Notes: generated by a model from the letters alone, not told the origin. Numbered from the stretch's first letter, positions 43,381-52,993 are shown. The stretch: 64,000 bases of DNA from Paenibacillus rubinfantis (GCF_001486505.1 NZ_LN909066.1:137795-201794); one strand, 5' to 3'. Made by a program: numbers and translations.

Positions 43381-44442
43381 TTATTCTTCTCCGAACAGCG
43401 CTTGTTCTTCCTCCAGCTCCGCTTCCAGATCGCTGGCGGAAGCCGGAGCTACCGATGTGGTCAGATTGCTGGCTTCGCGGATTCTCTGCTCGATCGTATT
43501 CGAGATCTCCGGATGCTCCTTCAAGAATTGCTTCGCGTTCTCCCGGCCTTGACCAAGGCGTTCGCCGGAATACGAATACCAGGCACCGCTCTTATCCACG
43601 ATGTCCAGCTCCGTCCCGATGTCGATAATGCTGCCTTCTTTGGAAATGCCTTCACCGTACATAATGTCGATTTCAGCTTGTTTGAAAGGAGGCGCAACCT
43701 TGTTCTTGACAACCTTGATCCGCGTCCGGTTCCCCACCATGTCGTTGCCCATCTTAATGGTCTCGATGCGGCGTACGTCCAAACGAACCGTCGAATAGAA
43801 TTTCAGCGCGCGTCCACCTGGCGTCGTCTCCGGGTTACCGAACATCACGCCAACTTTCTCACGCAGCTGGTTGATGAAGATCGCAATCGTCTTCGACTTG
43901 CTGATGGCCCCGGACAGCTTCCGCAGCGCTTGGGACATCAGGCGGGCCTGCAAACCAACATGGGAGTCCCCCATTTCGCCTTCGATCTCCGCTTTAGGCA
44001 CCAGTGCCGCAACGGAGTCGATAACGATGATATCGACCGCGCCGCTGCGAACGAGCGCTTCCGCGATCTCCAACGCTTGTTCTCCTGTATCCGGCTGGGA
44101 CAACAGGAGTTCGTCGATGTTTACGCCCAGCTTGCTGGCGTAAGACGGGTCCAGCGCATGCTCGGCGTCGATGAAGGCAGCTTGTCCGCCGATTTTCTGT
44201 ACTTCGGCGATTGCGTGCAGCGCTACCGTCGTTTTACCGGAGGATTCCGGTCCGTACACTTCGATGATCCGTCCGCGAGGAAGGCCCCCCGTACCAAGGG
44301 CGATATCCAGTGCGATCGATCCGCTTGGAACGATCTCCACCTGCATATGCGTTGATTCTCCCAGCTTCATGATCGAACCTTTACCGAATTGCTTTTCTAT
44401 TTGGCGAAGCGCCATCTCCAGCGCTGCTTTACGATCTGACAA
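43381..44442 (-). CDS. recA: Recombinase RecA
   Basis: 353 residues. Walker A GPESSGKTTVALH, Walker B DIIVIDSVAAL, L1/L2 region (EGEMGDSHVGLQARLMSQALRKL and NQLREKVGVMFGNPETTPGGRALKFY), and the acidic C-terminus ending EEEQALFGEE. It carries out strand exchange and LexA co-cleavage. Upstream is a consensus promoter and a LexA box, as expected for autoregulated SOS control. Confidence 0.97.
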   Translation of the reverse strand: MSDRKAALEMALRQIEKQFGKGSIMKLGESTHMQVEIVPSGSIALDIALGTGGLPRGRIIEVYGPESSGKTTVALHAIAEVQKIGGQAAFIDAEHALDPSYASKLGVNIDELLLSQPDTGEQALEIAEALVRSGAVDIIVIDSVAALVPKAEIEGEMGDSHVGLQARLMSQALRKLSGAISKSKTIAIFINQLREKVGVMFGNPETTPGGRALKFYSTVRLDVRRIETIKMGNDMVGNRTRIKVVKNKVAPPFKQAEIDIMYGEGISKEGSIIDIGTELDIVDKSGAWYSYSGERLGQGRENAKQFLKEHPEISNTIEQRIREASNLTTSVAPASASDLEAELEEEQALFGEE

Positions 44443-44537
44443 TCAGCTCACATCCTTAAATTAGATATAATCATTAGGTACTTAAATTGCATAATTTCAT
44501 AATTATTCATGGCCATTTGTTACTTCTCACGTATATC

Positions 44538-44566
44538 ATTGTACCTTGTTTTGGTATGTTTGCCAA
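44538..44566 (-). promoter_or_regulatory. recA promoter
   Basis: Minus strand: -35 TTGGCA (44561-44566), 17-bp spacer, -10 TACAAT (44538-44543), about 95 bp before the start codon. Confidence 0.78.
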
Positions 44567-44575
44567 GCGTTTTTT

Positions 44576-44589
44576 CGAACATACATTCG
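44576..44589. promoter_or_regulatory. LexA (DinR/Cheo) box upstream of recA
   Basis: CGAACATACATTCG matches the Gram-positive SOS box CGAAC-N4-GTTCG with one mismatch. It is 9 bp upstream of the recA -35, an SOS-regulated position. Confidence 0.75.
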
Positions 44590-44689
44590 TAAATTTTCGA
44601 GACCCTTCCAAACCAAGACTCAACCCTCCCAAACCTTCCTTTACCGTAAGGGAGGGCCCCCAAGGCCCGCTGCCCTTGGGATCTCTAGT

Positions 44690-44845
44690 TGGACGAACGT
44701 TGCTGCGACTAAGGCGCTCCTAGACGCTCTCCCCTGCGGGGATTCGCTCACTTTGGAGTATGGAACGCTTTTCGGTGCTGGCGCGCTTTCTCCACCTCCA
44801 AACGCCGTTTCCTTCGGAAATGCGCTCACCGACGGGCTACCTTAT
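44690..44845. repeat. GC-rich degenerate hairpin repeats upstream of recA
   Basis: Two units each join a small hairpin to a common tail: CCCCTGCGGGG then ATTCGCTCAC (about 44733-44753), and TTTCCTTCGGAAA then TGCGCTCAC (about 44809-44830). No ribosome binding site or coding frame is convincing. Confidence 0.45.
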
Positions 44846-44850
44846 TGTGA

Positions 44851-45035
44851 TATGTATGAAATTTCATATATATTTCGTCGAAAATGGCTAGAATCGCGGA
44901 ATATATTCGATTTTTCATATAGATTTGCTGATATAGTCACTCCAGAGCACAAATGTATTCGATTTTTCATACATATCAAGCAAATTTGTTCTCACTGAGC
45001 ACCATTATATATGATTTTTCGAATAGATTCATGTC
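44851..45035. repeat. AT-rich hairpin repeats, about 50-bp period
   Basis: Four degenerate units begin near 44851, 44901, 44951 and 45004. The shared core is ATTCGATTTTTCATA. Flanks pair as ATATAT/ATATA in unit 2 and ATGTAT/ATACAT in unit 3, so paired bases appear to change together. Unit 1 has the palindrome TATGAAATTTCATA. AT content is well above the surroundings, and the stretch is noncoding. Confidence 0.6.
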
Positions 45036-45066
45036 CCACCATTCTCGCGCATACCACACCGAGCCA

Positions 45067-45520
<454 letters not shown>

Positions 45521-45560
45521 CTCCTCATCCCTCCCCGCAGTTACTCAACTACACATACAA

Positions 45561-45608
45561 CAAAAAAAAGAACCGCAGCACAACTGAAACAGTTTGCTAC
45601 GGTTCTTC
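45561..45608 (-). terminator. Terminator of the rimO-pgsA-cinA transcript
   Basis: Minus-strand stem AAGAACCGTAGC.. / ..GCTGCGGTTCTT followed by TTTTTT, about 165 bp after the cinA stop. Confidence 0.78.
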
Positions 45609-45773
45609 CGTGCCTTGATTATATGTCATTATCTTCCAAAGTGCAAGGGCCTGCGAATGGACATTCCTAGCGTATTGCTGAAGAGTATCCCAAGAGCATC
45701 CCCTCACTTCTGATTGAAAGGGATAAAGGCTAAAAGGAGCCTCTGAGACACTAGACTACCACTGGACCTGCCA

Positions 45774-47024
45774 CTACTCCTGCAACGCTCTCCACAACCG
45801 GTACAACAGCGCCTTCGCCGCGCGCAGACGGATCATCTCGCGGTTGCCCTTGAGGTTCAGCTCAAAGACGGTGGTGTCCGCTCCGCGGCGCGAGATCGCG
45901 ATATACACGAGGCCCACGGGTTTTCGCTCAGAATGCGCGGGACCTGCCACCCCGGTGATGGATAGGCCGAAGTCGGTGCCCACGGTCAGGCGCACTTGCT
46001 CCGCCAGGACCTTGGCCGTTTCCGCGCTGACCGCGCCGGGGGCGCCCTCGCCTTCCAGCAGGTCATGCGGCACGTTCAACAGCTTCTCCTTCATCTCATT
46101 GGAGTAACACACGATCCCGCCGGCGAACACAGCCGAGCTGCCGGGCAGCGCGGTGAACATCTCCATGAGCAGCCCGCCGGTGCAGCTTTCAGCCGCGCTC
46201 AGCGTCAGACCGCGTGCAACCATCATATCAAGAATTGTCTTCTCGATAGGCTCATCCACGTTGGCGTACAAATGCTCCGGCAGCCGCGAGGCAATCTCGC
46301 CTTCCATCGCATCCAGCCTCACCGCCGCATCCTGCTCACTAGCCGCCTTGGTGGAAACACGAATCGTGACCTCGCCTTCCTTCGCATAGGGCGCCACGGT
46401 AGGATCGCTTTGAGCCTGAATCAGGTCAAGCAGCTTTGTTTCCAACGCTGATTCGCCAATCCCGGCAAATTTCAGCATCCGCGAATAGATCGGCATCTCG
46501 CCGGTCAACACATGCTCCAGAATCCAAGGCTTCGCTTGTTGTTCAAACATCGGCTTCATTTCCTTCGGCGGCCCCGGTAGTACGATATAAAACTTGCCGT
46601 CCACAGCCAGCGCATTACCCACGGCCAGGCCGTTATCATTCGGAAGCGGGGTGCCCCCTTCAATCGCCAGCGCCTGGCGGCGGTTATTCTCCGTCATCGG
46701 GACCCCGCGCCCTTGAAAGAAGCGCTCCACGTTCGCCAACGCTTCCGGATCGATAAATAAGGTTCGTCCCAACACGTCAGCCAACGCTTCCTTGGTTAGA
46801 TCGTCCTGTGTCGGACCAATCCCGCCGGTAAAGATCAGCACGTCTGCGCGCCCCGACGCCGTCCTCACCGCTTCGGCCAATCGATTCATATTATCGCCAA
46901 CCACGGTTTGAAAATAGACGTCGATCCCCAGCGCAGCAAGCTCCTGAGATAAGTATTGCGCATTCGTGTTCACGATTTGACCGAGCAGCAGCTCCGTACC
47001 CACCGCGATAATTTCCGCTTTCAT
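45774..47024 (-). CDS. cinA: CinA, competence/damage-inducible protein, nicotinamide-nucleotide amidase
   Basis: 416 residues. An N-terminal MoCF-like domain (EIIAVGTELLLGQIVNTNAQYLSQELAALGI; IFTGGIGPTQDDLTKEAL) is followed by a C-terminal amidase domain (TLSAAESCTGGLLMEMFTALPGSSAVFAGGIVCYSNEMK; SITGVAGPAHSERKPVGLVYIA). CinA clears pyridine nucleotide by-products and is competence-linked in some Firmicutes. It starts at ATG 47024 behind AGGAGG. It lies between pgsA and recA, as in Bacillus. Confidence 0.93.
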   Translation of the reverse strand: MKAEIIAVGTELLLGQIVNTNAQYLSQELAALGIDVYFQTVVGDNMNRLAEAVRTASGRADVLIFTGGIGPTQDDLTKEALADVLGRTLFIDPEALANVERFFQGRGVPMTENNRRQALAIEGGTPLPNDNGLAVGNALAVDGKFYIVLPGPPKEMKPMFEQQAKPWILEHVLTGEMPIYSRMLKFAGIGESALETKLLDLIQAQSDPTVAPYAKEGEVTIRVSTKAASEQDAAVRLDAMEGEIASRLPEHLYANVDEPIEKTILDMMVARGLTLSAAESCTGGLLMEMFTALPGSSAVFAGGIVCYSNEMKEKLLNVPHDLLEGEGAPGAVSAETAKVLAEQVRLTVGTDFGLSITGVAGPAHSERKPVGLVYIAISRRGADTTVFELNLKGNREMIRLRAAKALLYRLWRALQE

Positions 47025-47070
47025 TTTCGCATGCCTCCTTCACATTTCCGGCCGACCAACCCACATCAGT

Positions 47071-47658
47071 TTATGCTTTGGAAAAAGAAAGCACGCTCTT
47101 ATTTTTCACGAAATAATCGATGCCTGAATACAGCGTGATGACGGCCGCCAGCCACATCGCTACATCGTCAAACGGGAACGACAGCCATTCGAACGGAAAA
47201 TTGTTCAGCAGCAGCGCCGAAATCGCGATGATCTGCGTAATTGTCTTCGCCTTGCCCCATTTGCTGGCCGCGATCACGGAGCCCTCCAAGAGCGCAACCT
47301 CACGCAAACCGGTCACAGCGAACTCGCGGGCGATGATGATAACCGCGATCCAGGCATCGCATTTGCCCAAGGACACAAGGCCGATCAGCACCGTTCCGAC
47401 AAGCAGCTTATCCGCGAGCGGATCCAGCAGCTTGCCTAAATTCGTGACCAGGTTATATTTACGTGCGATGTAGCCGTCGATTCCATCCGTGCTAGCCGCG
47501 ACGATAAACAACACGGCAGCGATCAGCTGATTGATCGGCAGCGAGTATTCGGCGAGCGTAAGCTCATAGGACAGCCACCCGGCATCCACCAGCAAGAAGA
47601 CCAGCATCACCGGAATCATAAAAATACGGGTTAATGTGATACGGTTGGGCAAATTCAC
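47071..47658 (-). CDS. pgsA: CDP-diacylglycerol-glycerol-3-phosphate 3-phosphatidyltransferase
   Basis: A 195-residue membrane enzyme with the CDP-alcohol transferase motif D-G-I-D-G-Y-I-A-R...G...D...D (TDGIDGYIARKYNLVTNLGKLLDPLADKLL) and about four to five membrane segments. It makes phosphatidylglycerophosphate. It starts at GTG 47658, overlapping the rimO stop by 4 bases (GTGA), so translation is coupled. Confidence 0.94.
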   Translation of the reverse strand: MNLPNRITLTRIFMIPVMLVFLLVDAGWLSYELTLAEYSLPINQLIAAVLFIVAASTDGIDGYIARKYNLVTNLGKLLDPLADKLLVGTVLIGLVSLGKCDAWIAVIIIAREFAVTGLREVALLEGSVIAASKWGKAKTITQIIAISALLLNNFPFEWLSFPFDDVAMWLAAVITLYSGIDYFVKNKSVLSFSKA

Positions 47659-48983
47659 AGGATAGCCTCCCCGGATAAATCATAGTCAAATGCATGCGTA
47701 ATCCGCACTTTGGTCAGTTCCCCGAGCCCTACGGGGCAATTCGTGACGAAAACCTCGCCGTCGATTTCCGGAGCGTCGAACTGAGAGCGGCCCACGTAAA
47801 CGTCGCTGCGGCCGTCATAACGTTCGATCAGCACGTCCAGCTCTTGGCCGATGTACTTGCCGCTGTTCGCGTTGGCAACCTCCCGTTGAATCTCCATCAG
47901 CGTATTGGCCCGCCATTCCTTCACATCCTCATCTACCTGATCCGGTAAGCGCGAAGCAGGGGTATCCTCTTCCTTGGAATAGGTAAATACCCCAAGGCGG
48001 TCAAATTTCAGCTCGCGCACAAACTCGCATAACCGTTCAAAGTCCTCCTCGGTTTCCCCTGGGAACCCCACGATCAAGGAAGTGCGCAGCGAAACATTAG
48101 GAATCCGGGCGCGGATCTTAGCCACCAGTTCTCGAATATCGCGATTCCGTCCGGGACGGCGCATACGCTTCAGGATCGAGTCCTCGCTATGCTGAAGCGG
48201 CATATCCACGTATTTGCAAATTTTCGGATTCGTCGCCATCATGTCGATCAGCTCGTCCGTAAAAAATCCGGGATACGCGTAATGCAGACGCACCCATTCA
48301 ATGCCTTCCACCTGAGTCACCCGGTCCATCAGCTCCGCCAGCTTAAACTCGCCGTACAAATCGGTACCATAATTGGTGGAATCCTGAGCAATCAAGCTGA
48401 TTTCCTTGACCCCCTGGGCGGCCATGCTCCGCACTTCGTCCAGGATCGATTCCATCGAGCGGCTGCGGAACTTCCCGCGCATGATCGGAATGCTGCAGAA
48501 CGTACAATTGTTATCGCAGCCTTCGGCGATCTTCACATAAGTCGTGTATCGGGCCGTAGTCAGCTTGCGCGGCAGCGCCTGCTCATAATTAAAGACAGGG
48601 TTGCCAACCAACGCCGGCTTCTTGCCCTTGAGCGCTTCATCGACGATACGGTTGATATGGTGAAAATCCCCCGTCCCAACGATCCCGTCGATTTCCGGCA
48701 TTTCCTCCATCAAAGTCTGCTTATATCGCTGCGTCAAACACCCGGATACGATCAGCGCCTTCAGCCGGCCGCTTTCCTTTAGATCGGCGAGCTCCAGGAT
48801 CGTATTCACCGACTCCTCCTTCGCCGCATCGATAAAGCCGCAGGTGTTGACGATAATAACGGTCGCGTCCTCGCGATGATCCACCAAGGAATAGCCGCGC
48901 TGATCAATTAAACCCGACATAATTTCCGAGTCAACCAAATTTTTCTCGCAGCCGAGCGTCACGATTTTTACCTTTTCAGTCAT
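47655..48983 (-). CDS. rimO: Ribosomal protein S12 methylthiotransferase RimO
   Basis: 442 residues. Three N-terminal cysteines (VTLGCEKNLVDSE, VNTCGFIDAAKEE, VSGCLTQRYK), radical-SAM motif EGCDNNCTFCSIPIMRGKFRSR, and a C-terminal TRAM domain (IGQELDVLIERYDGRSDVYVGRSQFDAPEIDGEVFV). It methylthiolates Asp of ribosomal protein S12. The short linker motifs and EIDG tail distinguish it from MiaB. It overlaps pgsA by 4 bp. Confidence 0.95.
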   Translation of the reverse strand: MTEKVKIVTLGCEKNLVDSEIMSGLIDQRGYSLVDHREDATVIIVNTCGFIDAAKEESVNTILELADLKESGRLKALIVSGCLTQRYKQTLMEEMPEIDGIVGTGDFHHINRIVDEALKGKKPALVGNPVFNYEQALPRKLTTARYTTYVKIAEGCDNNCTFCSIPIMRGKFRSRSMESILDEVRSMAAQGVKEISLIAQDSTNYGTDLYGEFKLAELMDRVTQVEGIEWVRLHYAYPGFFTDELIDMMATNPKICKYVDMPLQHSEDSILKRMRRPGRNRDIRELVAKIRARIPNVSLRTSLIVGFPGETEEDFERLCEFVRELKFDRLGVFTYSKEEDTPASRLPDQVDEDVKEWRANTLMEIQREVANANSGKYIGQELDVLIERYDGRSDVYVGRSQFDAPEIDGEVFVTNCPVGLGELTKVRITHAFDYDLSGEAIL

Positions 48984-49088
48984 GAACCATTTCCCCCATC
49001 GTTGAAAGCCAAAATTCCCGTCATTCTAAGGATGAACAACCTCTACAAGTATAATATTCCAGCACCGATGCTGTCAAAAATATGAAAA

Positions 49089-49127
49089 TGGCCTCCGCAG
49101 CCCAACACAGCGCCGCCGGAGACCTTT
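49089..49127 (-). terminator. Weak terminator after the YajQ-family gene
   Basis: Minus-strand arms GGTCTCCG / CGGAGGCC surround a long loop, followed by ATTTTCATATTTTTG. Confidence 0.45.
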
Positions 49128-49133
49128 CCCGTT

Positions 49134-49625
49134 CTATTTGAAGTTGGTGAACTGCAAATCCACCGTCAAATCGGCTTTGCGCAGCATCTGCATGATCTCC
49201 TGCAAATCGTCCCTGCTTTTGCCGGTGACGCGAATTTGGTCGCCTTGGATTTGGCTTTTGACTTTCAGCTTGGAATCGCGGATCAGGATGTTGATTTTCT
49301 TGGCATTTTCCTGGTCGATCCCCTGCTTCAGGTTAATCCGTTGCCGCACTGTGCCCAGCGAGGCAGGTTCCACCTTGCCGTAATCGAGGTTTTTGATCGG
49401 CAATCCGCGTTTGATCATCTTCGATTGCAGAATGTCGATGACCGCGCCCAGCTTGTAATCGTCGTCCGAAACGATCACCAGCACGTCTTTCTCCAGTTTG
49501 AGCTCACTCTTGCTCCCTTTGAAATCAAAGCGGTTCGCGATTTCCCGTTCCGTCTGATCGATTGCGTTGGTTAATTCCTGCATGTCCATTTTTGAAACGA
49601 TGTCGAAAGAATTTTCCGAAGCCAT
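49134..49625 (-). CDS. YajQ-family (UPF0234) nucleotide-binding protein
   Basis: 163 residues matching YajQ: SFDIVSKMDMQELTNAIDQTEREIANRFDFKGSKSELKLEKD, KMIKRGLPIKNLDYGKVEPASLGTVRQ and KGIDQENAKKINILIRDSKLKVKSQIQGDQIRVTGKSRDDLQE-type strands. Members bind nucleotides (some bind cyclic di-GMP) or RNA; the role here is unknown. It has its own gene unit between rodZ-like and rimO. Confidence 0.92.
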   Translation of the reverse strand: MASENSFDIVSKMDMQELTNAIDQTEREIANRFDFKGSKSELKLEKDVLVIVSDDDYKLGAVIDILQSKMIKRGLPIKNLDYGKVEPASLGTVRQRINLKQGIDQENAKKINILIRDSKLKVKSQIQGDQIRVTGKSRDDLQEIMQMLRKADLTVDLQFTNFK

Positions 49626-49729
49626 AAGTCACATTCCTTTCTCGGTTTCCAATCTTTTCATAAATAAATTATATGTAAAAAAATTCGCAAAGTCGAGCAT
49701 CCCCGCCACATCCACCCTTAACAGCAACC

Positions 49730-49768
49730 AAAAAAGCGCCGTTTGACCGAATCGGTCCCAACCGCGCT
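49730..49768 (-). terminator. Terminator after the rodZ-like gene
   Basis: Minus-strand stem AGCGCGGTT..GACCG / CGGTC..AACGGCGCT (one mismatch), then TTTTTT. Confidence 0.8.
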
Positions 49769-49810
49769 GTTAATGAAGCGAATAAGCGATCGGCTTCCCG
49801 CCATCTTCGC

Positions 49811-50827
49811 TTATTCGCCGTCTGTCGTTGTTTCGTTGTTGGTCCCGGCACCTTCCGTCCCGGTATTCCCCGTGCCTCCGCCCGTTCCATCGTCCAAGCT
49901 CAGGAAGAATCGGGAGGTGGTTTTGCCGTCTTCGATCGGCTGCTCCGCTACCGTAATCGCGGTTTGCGCAGAGTTCCCTGAGATAATGTACAGCCCTTCT
50001 GAAACGATGTCATAGGATAGTACATCGCCATCTGCCGTATTTCCAAAGTATAACTTCTCGCCGTTCTTATCGCCTTTGCGTACTTCTACCCAGCTTCTCC
50101 CGCTAGCCGTAATGACCACTTGTACCGGCTGCGTTCCCGGATTCTGGATTTTATACTTTGTGACATTCCCTTCCGTTCCGTCCTGAACGACGGCAATCGG
50201 CTGATTACCGGTGTTATCAGGGGTTTCGTTGCCCGTGTTCCCCGTATTCCCTGTATTGGTGTTGGTGCCATTATTCGTACCAGGGTCCGTCACACCATCC
50301 GTTCCGTTCCCGGCGCCTTTGTTCCCGCCAACGGCATCCCCGTTGGTGGAGTTCCCTGTATTGCTGCCGTTTTTGTCGGTACCCTGCGTTACCGGCGTAG
50401 GATCCGGCTCCTTATTGCCTTCAGCTTGATCGTTATTGTTCCCCCAGACCGAGAAATACATATAGATGACAATCAGAATCAATACTGCAAACGACCACAT
50501 CAACGTCGTGGACAACCATTTCGAGTTACGTTCGTTATGCTGTCGGCTGCGGCGTTTTTGAATCACCGGTTCCATCGTAGGTTCCGGAGCTGAAGAAGGT
50601 ACGTTTTGCCGATGTTCGGCAAGCAGTTCATCCGCGTCCAAGCCAACGGTTTCCGCATACGTTTTGATAAAAGCCCGAACATAGAAGCTCCCTGGCAGGA
50701 CTTTATAATCCCCCATTTCGATGGCTTCCAAATATCGTTTGCGAATCTTCGTCATTTCCTGTACATCATCCAGCGACAAACCTCTGGCAAGGCGGGCTTC
50801 CCTTAACTGCTGGCCCAAATCCGACAC
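49811..50827 (-). CDS. ymfM: RodZ/YmfM-like membrane protein
   Basis: 338 residues. An N-terminal cytoplasmic helix-turn-helix (LGQQLREARLARGLSLDDVQEMTKIRKRYLEAIEMGDYKVLPGSFYVRAFIKTYAETVGLD), one membrane segment (STTLMWSFAVLILIVIYMYFSVW, about 108-130), a roughly 75-residue Asn/Gly/Thr-rich linker, and an outer beta domain (ASGRSWVEVRKGDKNGEKLYFG). RodZ ties MreB to wall growth. A Gly/Thr/Asn-rich tail follows. GTG 50827 is preferred, with AGGAGGTG upstream; ATG 50833-50836 overlaps it. Confidence 0.88.
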   Translation of the reverse strand: MSDLGQQLREARLARGLSLDDVQEMTKIRKRYLEAIEMGDYKVLPGSFYVRAFIKTYAETVGLDADELLAEHRQNVPSSAPEPTMEPVIQKRRSRQHNERNSKWLSTTLMWSFAVLILIVIYMYFSVWGNNNDQAEGNKEPDPTPVTQGTDKNGSNTGNSTNGDAVGGNKGAGNGTDGVTDPGTNNGTNTNTGNTGNTGNETPDNTGNQPIAVVQDGTEGNVTKYKIQNPGTQPVQVVITASGRSWVEVRKGDKNGEKLYFGNTADGDVLSYDIVSEGLYIISGNSAQTAITVAEQPIEDGKTTSRFFLSLDDGTGGGTGNTGTEGAGTNNETTTDGE

Positions 50828-50868
50828 GACCATCACCTCCTGCTATGATTGAATTATGCGGCAAATCA

Positions 50869-51636
50869 TTATAGATCGTCCGTATAAATTGTCGTGAACG
50901 TATCGTAAACGATTTGCTCCTCCGGATTGTTACGCAATTCTATAATAATGTCAAAATTGTCATAACTGTATTCGGACTCTTTGACGAACACGTCCGGATG
51001 TTCGATGACTTTGGTTGAAGGCATGGACATCAGCTCCTGCAAGAGCTGATGATGCTTCTCATTGGAACGAAGCGTACTGATGATACCGTCGATAATAAAC
51101 ACATTGTGAGGATCCATCTCGTTCTCCGACAATTGGCTTCGCACCGTTTGCCGCAAAAGGGTCGAAGACACAAACGTCCATCGTTTCATCGCACAGACGC
51201 TGCCCGCGATAATCGACTCTGTCTTGCCTACGCGCGGCATTCCCCTCAAACCAATGACTTGATGGCCTTCCCGCTTAAACACCTCACCGAGAAAATCAAC
51301 CAGGATCCCCAGCTCATCCCGGGTAAACCGGAACGTCTTGCGATCATCGGAATCCCGGTCGATATAGCGCCCATGGCGGACCGCCAGCAAATCGACAAGC
51401 CGCGGATTGCGCAAGGCGGTCACCGTAATGCTGTCCACCTTGTTCAGCAGCTGGCTGACCTGATCGATTTTGCCGTCATCATCGGTTTCCAACAGTAGTC
51501 CCCGAGTCTTACCTTCAACACCGTTGATCGTTAGAATATTGATCTCCAACATCCCTAACATCGAAGCGATATCCCCTAAAAGTCCCGGGCGATTCTTATG
51601 TATTTTGTACTCTAAGTACCATTGTTTCTCTTCCAT
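50869..51636 (-). CDS. ymfK: YmfK-like DUF3388 protein with ACT-like N-terminus
   Basis: About 255 residues. The N-terminus is ACT-domain-like (WYLEYKIHKNRPGLLGDIASMLGMLEINILTINGVEG). The larger C-terminal DUF3388 part includes QVIGLRGMPRVGKTESIIAGSVCAMKRWTFVSSTLLRQTVRSQL, which carries a possible P-loop-like GMPRVGKTES. No function is known. The start at ATG 51636 is behind AAGG; earlier ATGs at 51654 and 51669 are possible. It sits between ymfM and ymfJ as in B. subtilis. Confidence 0.85.
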   Translation of the reverse strand: MEEKQWYLEYKIHKNRPGLLGDIASMLGMLEINILTINGVEGKTRGLLLETDDDGKIDQVSQLLNKVDSITVTALRNPRLVDLLAVRHGRYIDRDSDDRKTFRFTRDELGILVDFLGEVFKREGHQVIGLRGMPRVGKTESIIAGSVCAMKRWTFVSSTLLRQTVRSQLSENEMDPHNVFIIDGIISTLRSNEKHHQLLQELMSMPSTKVIEHPDVFVKESEYSYDNFDIIIELRNNPEEQIVYDTFTTIYTDDL

Positions 51637-51813
51637 CCCAGACACCTTCTCCATATCCTCATGCACCATTCGACAAAATAGGTCTTAATTCCTGCTATTT
51701 TGCAAAAACATTTTACAAAAACATTTCTTACCAATACTGAAAATTACATGTTCATATGTGTTTTATGATATATAAAAAAAAAATGAAAGGCAAGCGAGTG
51801 GAGAAAATGGGGG

Positions 51814-51838
51814 AAAAGCTCCCGGAACGGGAGCTTTT
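51814..51838 (-). terminator. Hairpin after the DUF3243 gene
   Basis: The perfect 10-bp stem AAAAGCTCCC / GGGAGCTTTT, 12 bp after the stop. The 3' side lacks a long T run beyond TTTT. Confidence 0.65.
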
Positions 51839-51849
51839 CAAGTGCCAAA

Positions 51850-52104
51850 CTATGCGTTTTTCTTGGCCAACTTCACCATCAAACGAGCAATGGTTTTCCG
51901 CTCATCCTCGGTCCCGACATCCCAAATTTCTTTGAGGGTGCGGTTGGATTCGTTTTGCGGATCGACCTTGTCGTCCAGAAAACCGCCGATTTCGTAAGCT
52001 AAGTTGGCAATCGCCTCTTCGCTGAAGCCGGCTTTTTCCGCATGCTCGACACGTTCACCCAGGAATTTCTTCCATGTATCAAAATTTTTGAGTACCGTTG
52101 ACAT
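51850..52104 (-). CDS. ymfJ: DUF3243 protein, YmfJ-like
   Basis: An 84-residue soluble protein (MSTVLKNFDTWKKFLGERVEHAEKAGFSEEAIANLAYEIGGFLDDKVDPQNESNRTLKEIWDVGTEDERKTIARLMVKLAKK in outline). It matches DUF3243 in size and position between ymfI and ymfK. Unknown function. ATG 52104 has AAGGAGG upstream; codons before it are not part of the family. Confidence 0.9.
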   Translation of the reverse strand: MSTVLKNFDTWKKFLGERVEHAEKAGFSEEAIANLAYEIGGFLDDKVDPQNESNRTLKEIWDVGTEDERKTIARLMVKLAKKNA

Positions 52105-52225
52105 GATTAAATCCTCCTTCGCTTGGCGATTTAAAATCAACAGTCGTAATATGCGAAAATCCCGTGGGTTTTATGCGTGAGCGGCACCCCAGTGCAGGCG
52201 GTAAAACCTGTGAAAGAAGGCGCGA

Positions 52226-52993
52226 TCAGGTAATCCAGCCGCCGTTGGGGCTGATGATTTGTCCCGTGATGTAACCCGACTCCGGCAGCGCCAAAAAGTA
52301 AACAAGCGACGAAATCTCCTGCGGCGAACCCAGCCGCCCCGCTGGAATATCCTCCTCCAGCTGGCGGAGCTCCTCCGCATCAAAATGCCCCATCATATCC
52401 GTCTTGACCGCACCCGGAGCGACCGCATTGACGGTAACGCCCGAAGGAGCCAGTTCTTTGGCCAGCGCTTTGGTAAACGCGTTAACTCCACCTTTGGCTG
52501 CCGAATAGACCGCCTCGCAGGATCCCCCCGAAATCCCCCAAACGGAGGAAACGTTAATAATCCGGCCAAAGCGCTGACTGATCATATACGGCATAAATAA
52601 TTGGCTGCAGAGAAACACGCTTTTTAAATTGACGTTCATGACGTCGTCCCATTCCGCTTCGGTCACATCGGACAGCATGGCATAATGCGAAATCCCGGCA
52701 TTATTCACCAGGATGTCGGGATACAGGCCGTAATTCTCCAGCCTTTCTTTCATTCGCAGGATTTGCTCCTTGCTGCGCAGATCCGCTGAGACTGTGTAAG
52801 CCTTAGCCCCAAGATCCAGACACTTGCGTGCAACCTCGTTCGCCGCCTCGTGAGAGTTCATATAATGAATCACCACGTTCATGCCGACCGAAGCAAACCG
52901 CAGCGCCACCTCGGCGCCGATCCCCCGGCTTGCTCCGGTAATGAGTACGGTCATGTCCGCGATATTTTTACCTATCCCATGATCCATTGCCAT
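52226..52993 (-). CDS. ymfI: SDR-family reductase, YmfI (FabG-like)
   Basis: 255 residues: VLITGASRGIGAEVAL cofactor motif, NNAG motif VNNAGISHYAML, catalytic Ser in NVSSVWGISGGSCEAVYSAAKGGVNAF (Tyr and Lys in YSAAK), and the end SGYITGQIISPNGGW. FabG-like reductases reduce 3-oxoacyl-ACP, but the actual substrate of YmfI is unknown. It begins directly at the ymfH stop and the start (ATG 52993) has only a weak ribosome binding site, suggesting coupling. Confidence 0.88.
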   Translation of the reverse strand: MAMDHGIGKNIADMTVLITGASRGIGAEVALRFASVGMNVVIHYMNSHEAANEVARKCLDLGAKAYTVSADLRSKEQILRMKERLENYGLYPDILVNNAGISHYAMLSDVTEAEWDDVMNVNLKSVFLCSQLFMPYMISQRFGRIINVSSVWGISGGSCEAVYSAAKGGVNAFTKALAKELAPSGVTVNAVAPGAVKTDMMGHFDAEELRQLEEDIPAGRLGSPQEISSLVYFLALPESGYITGQIISPNGGWIT

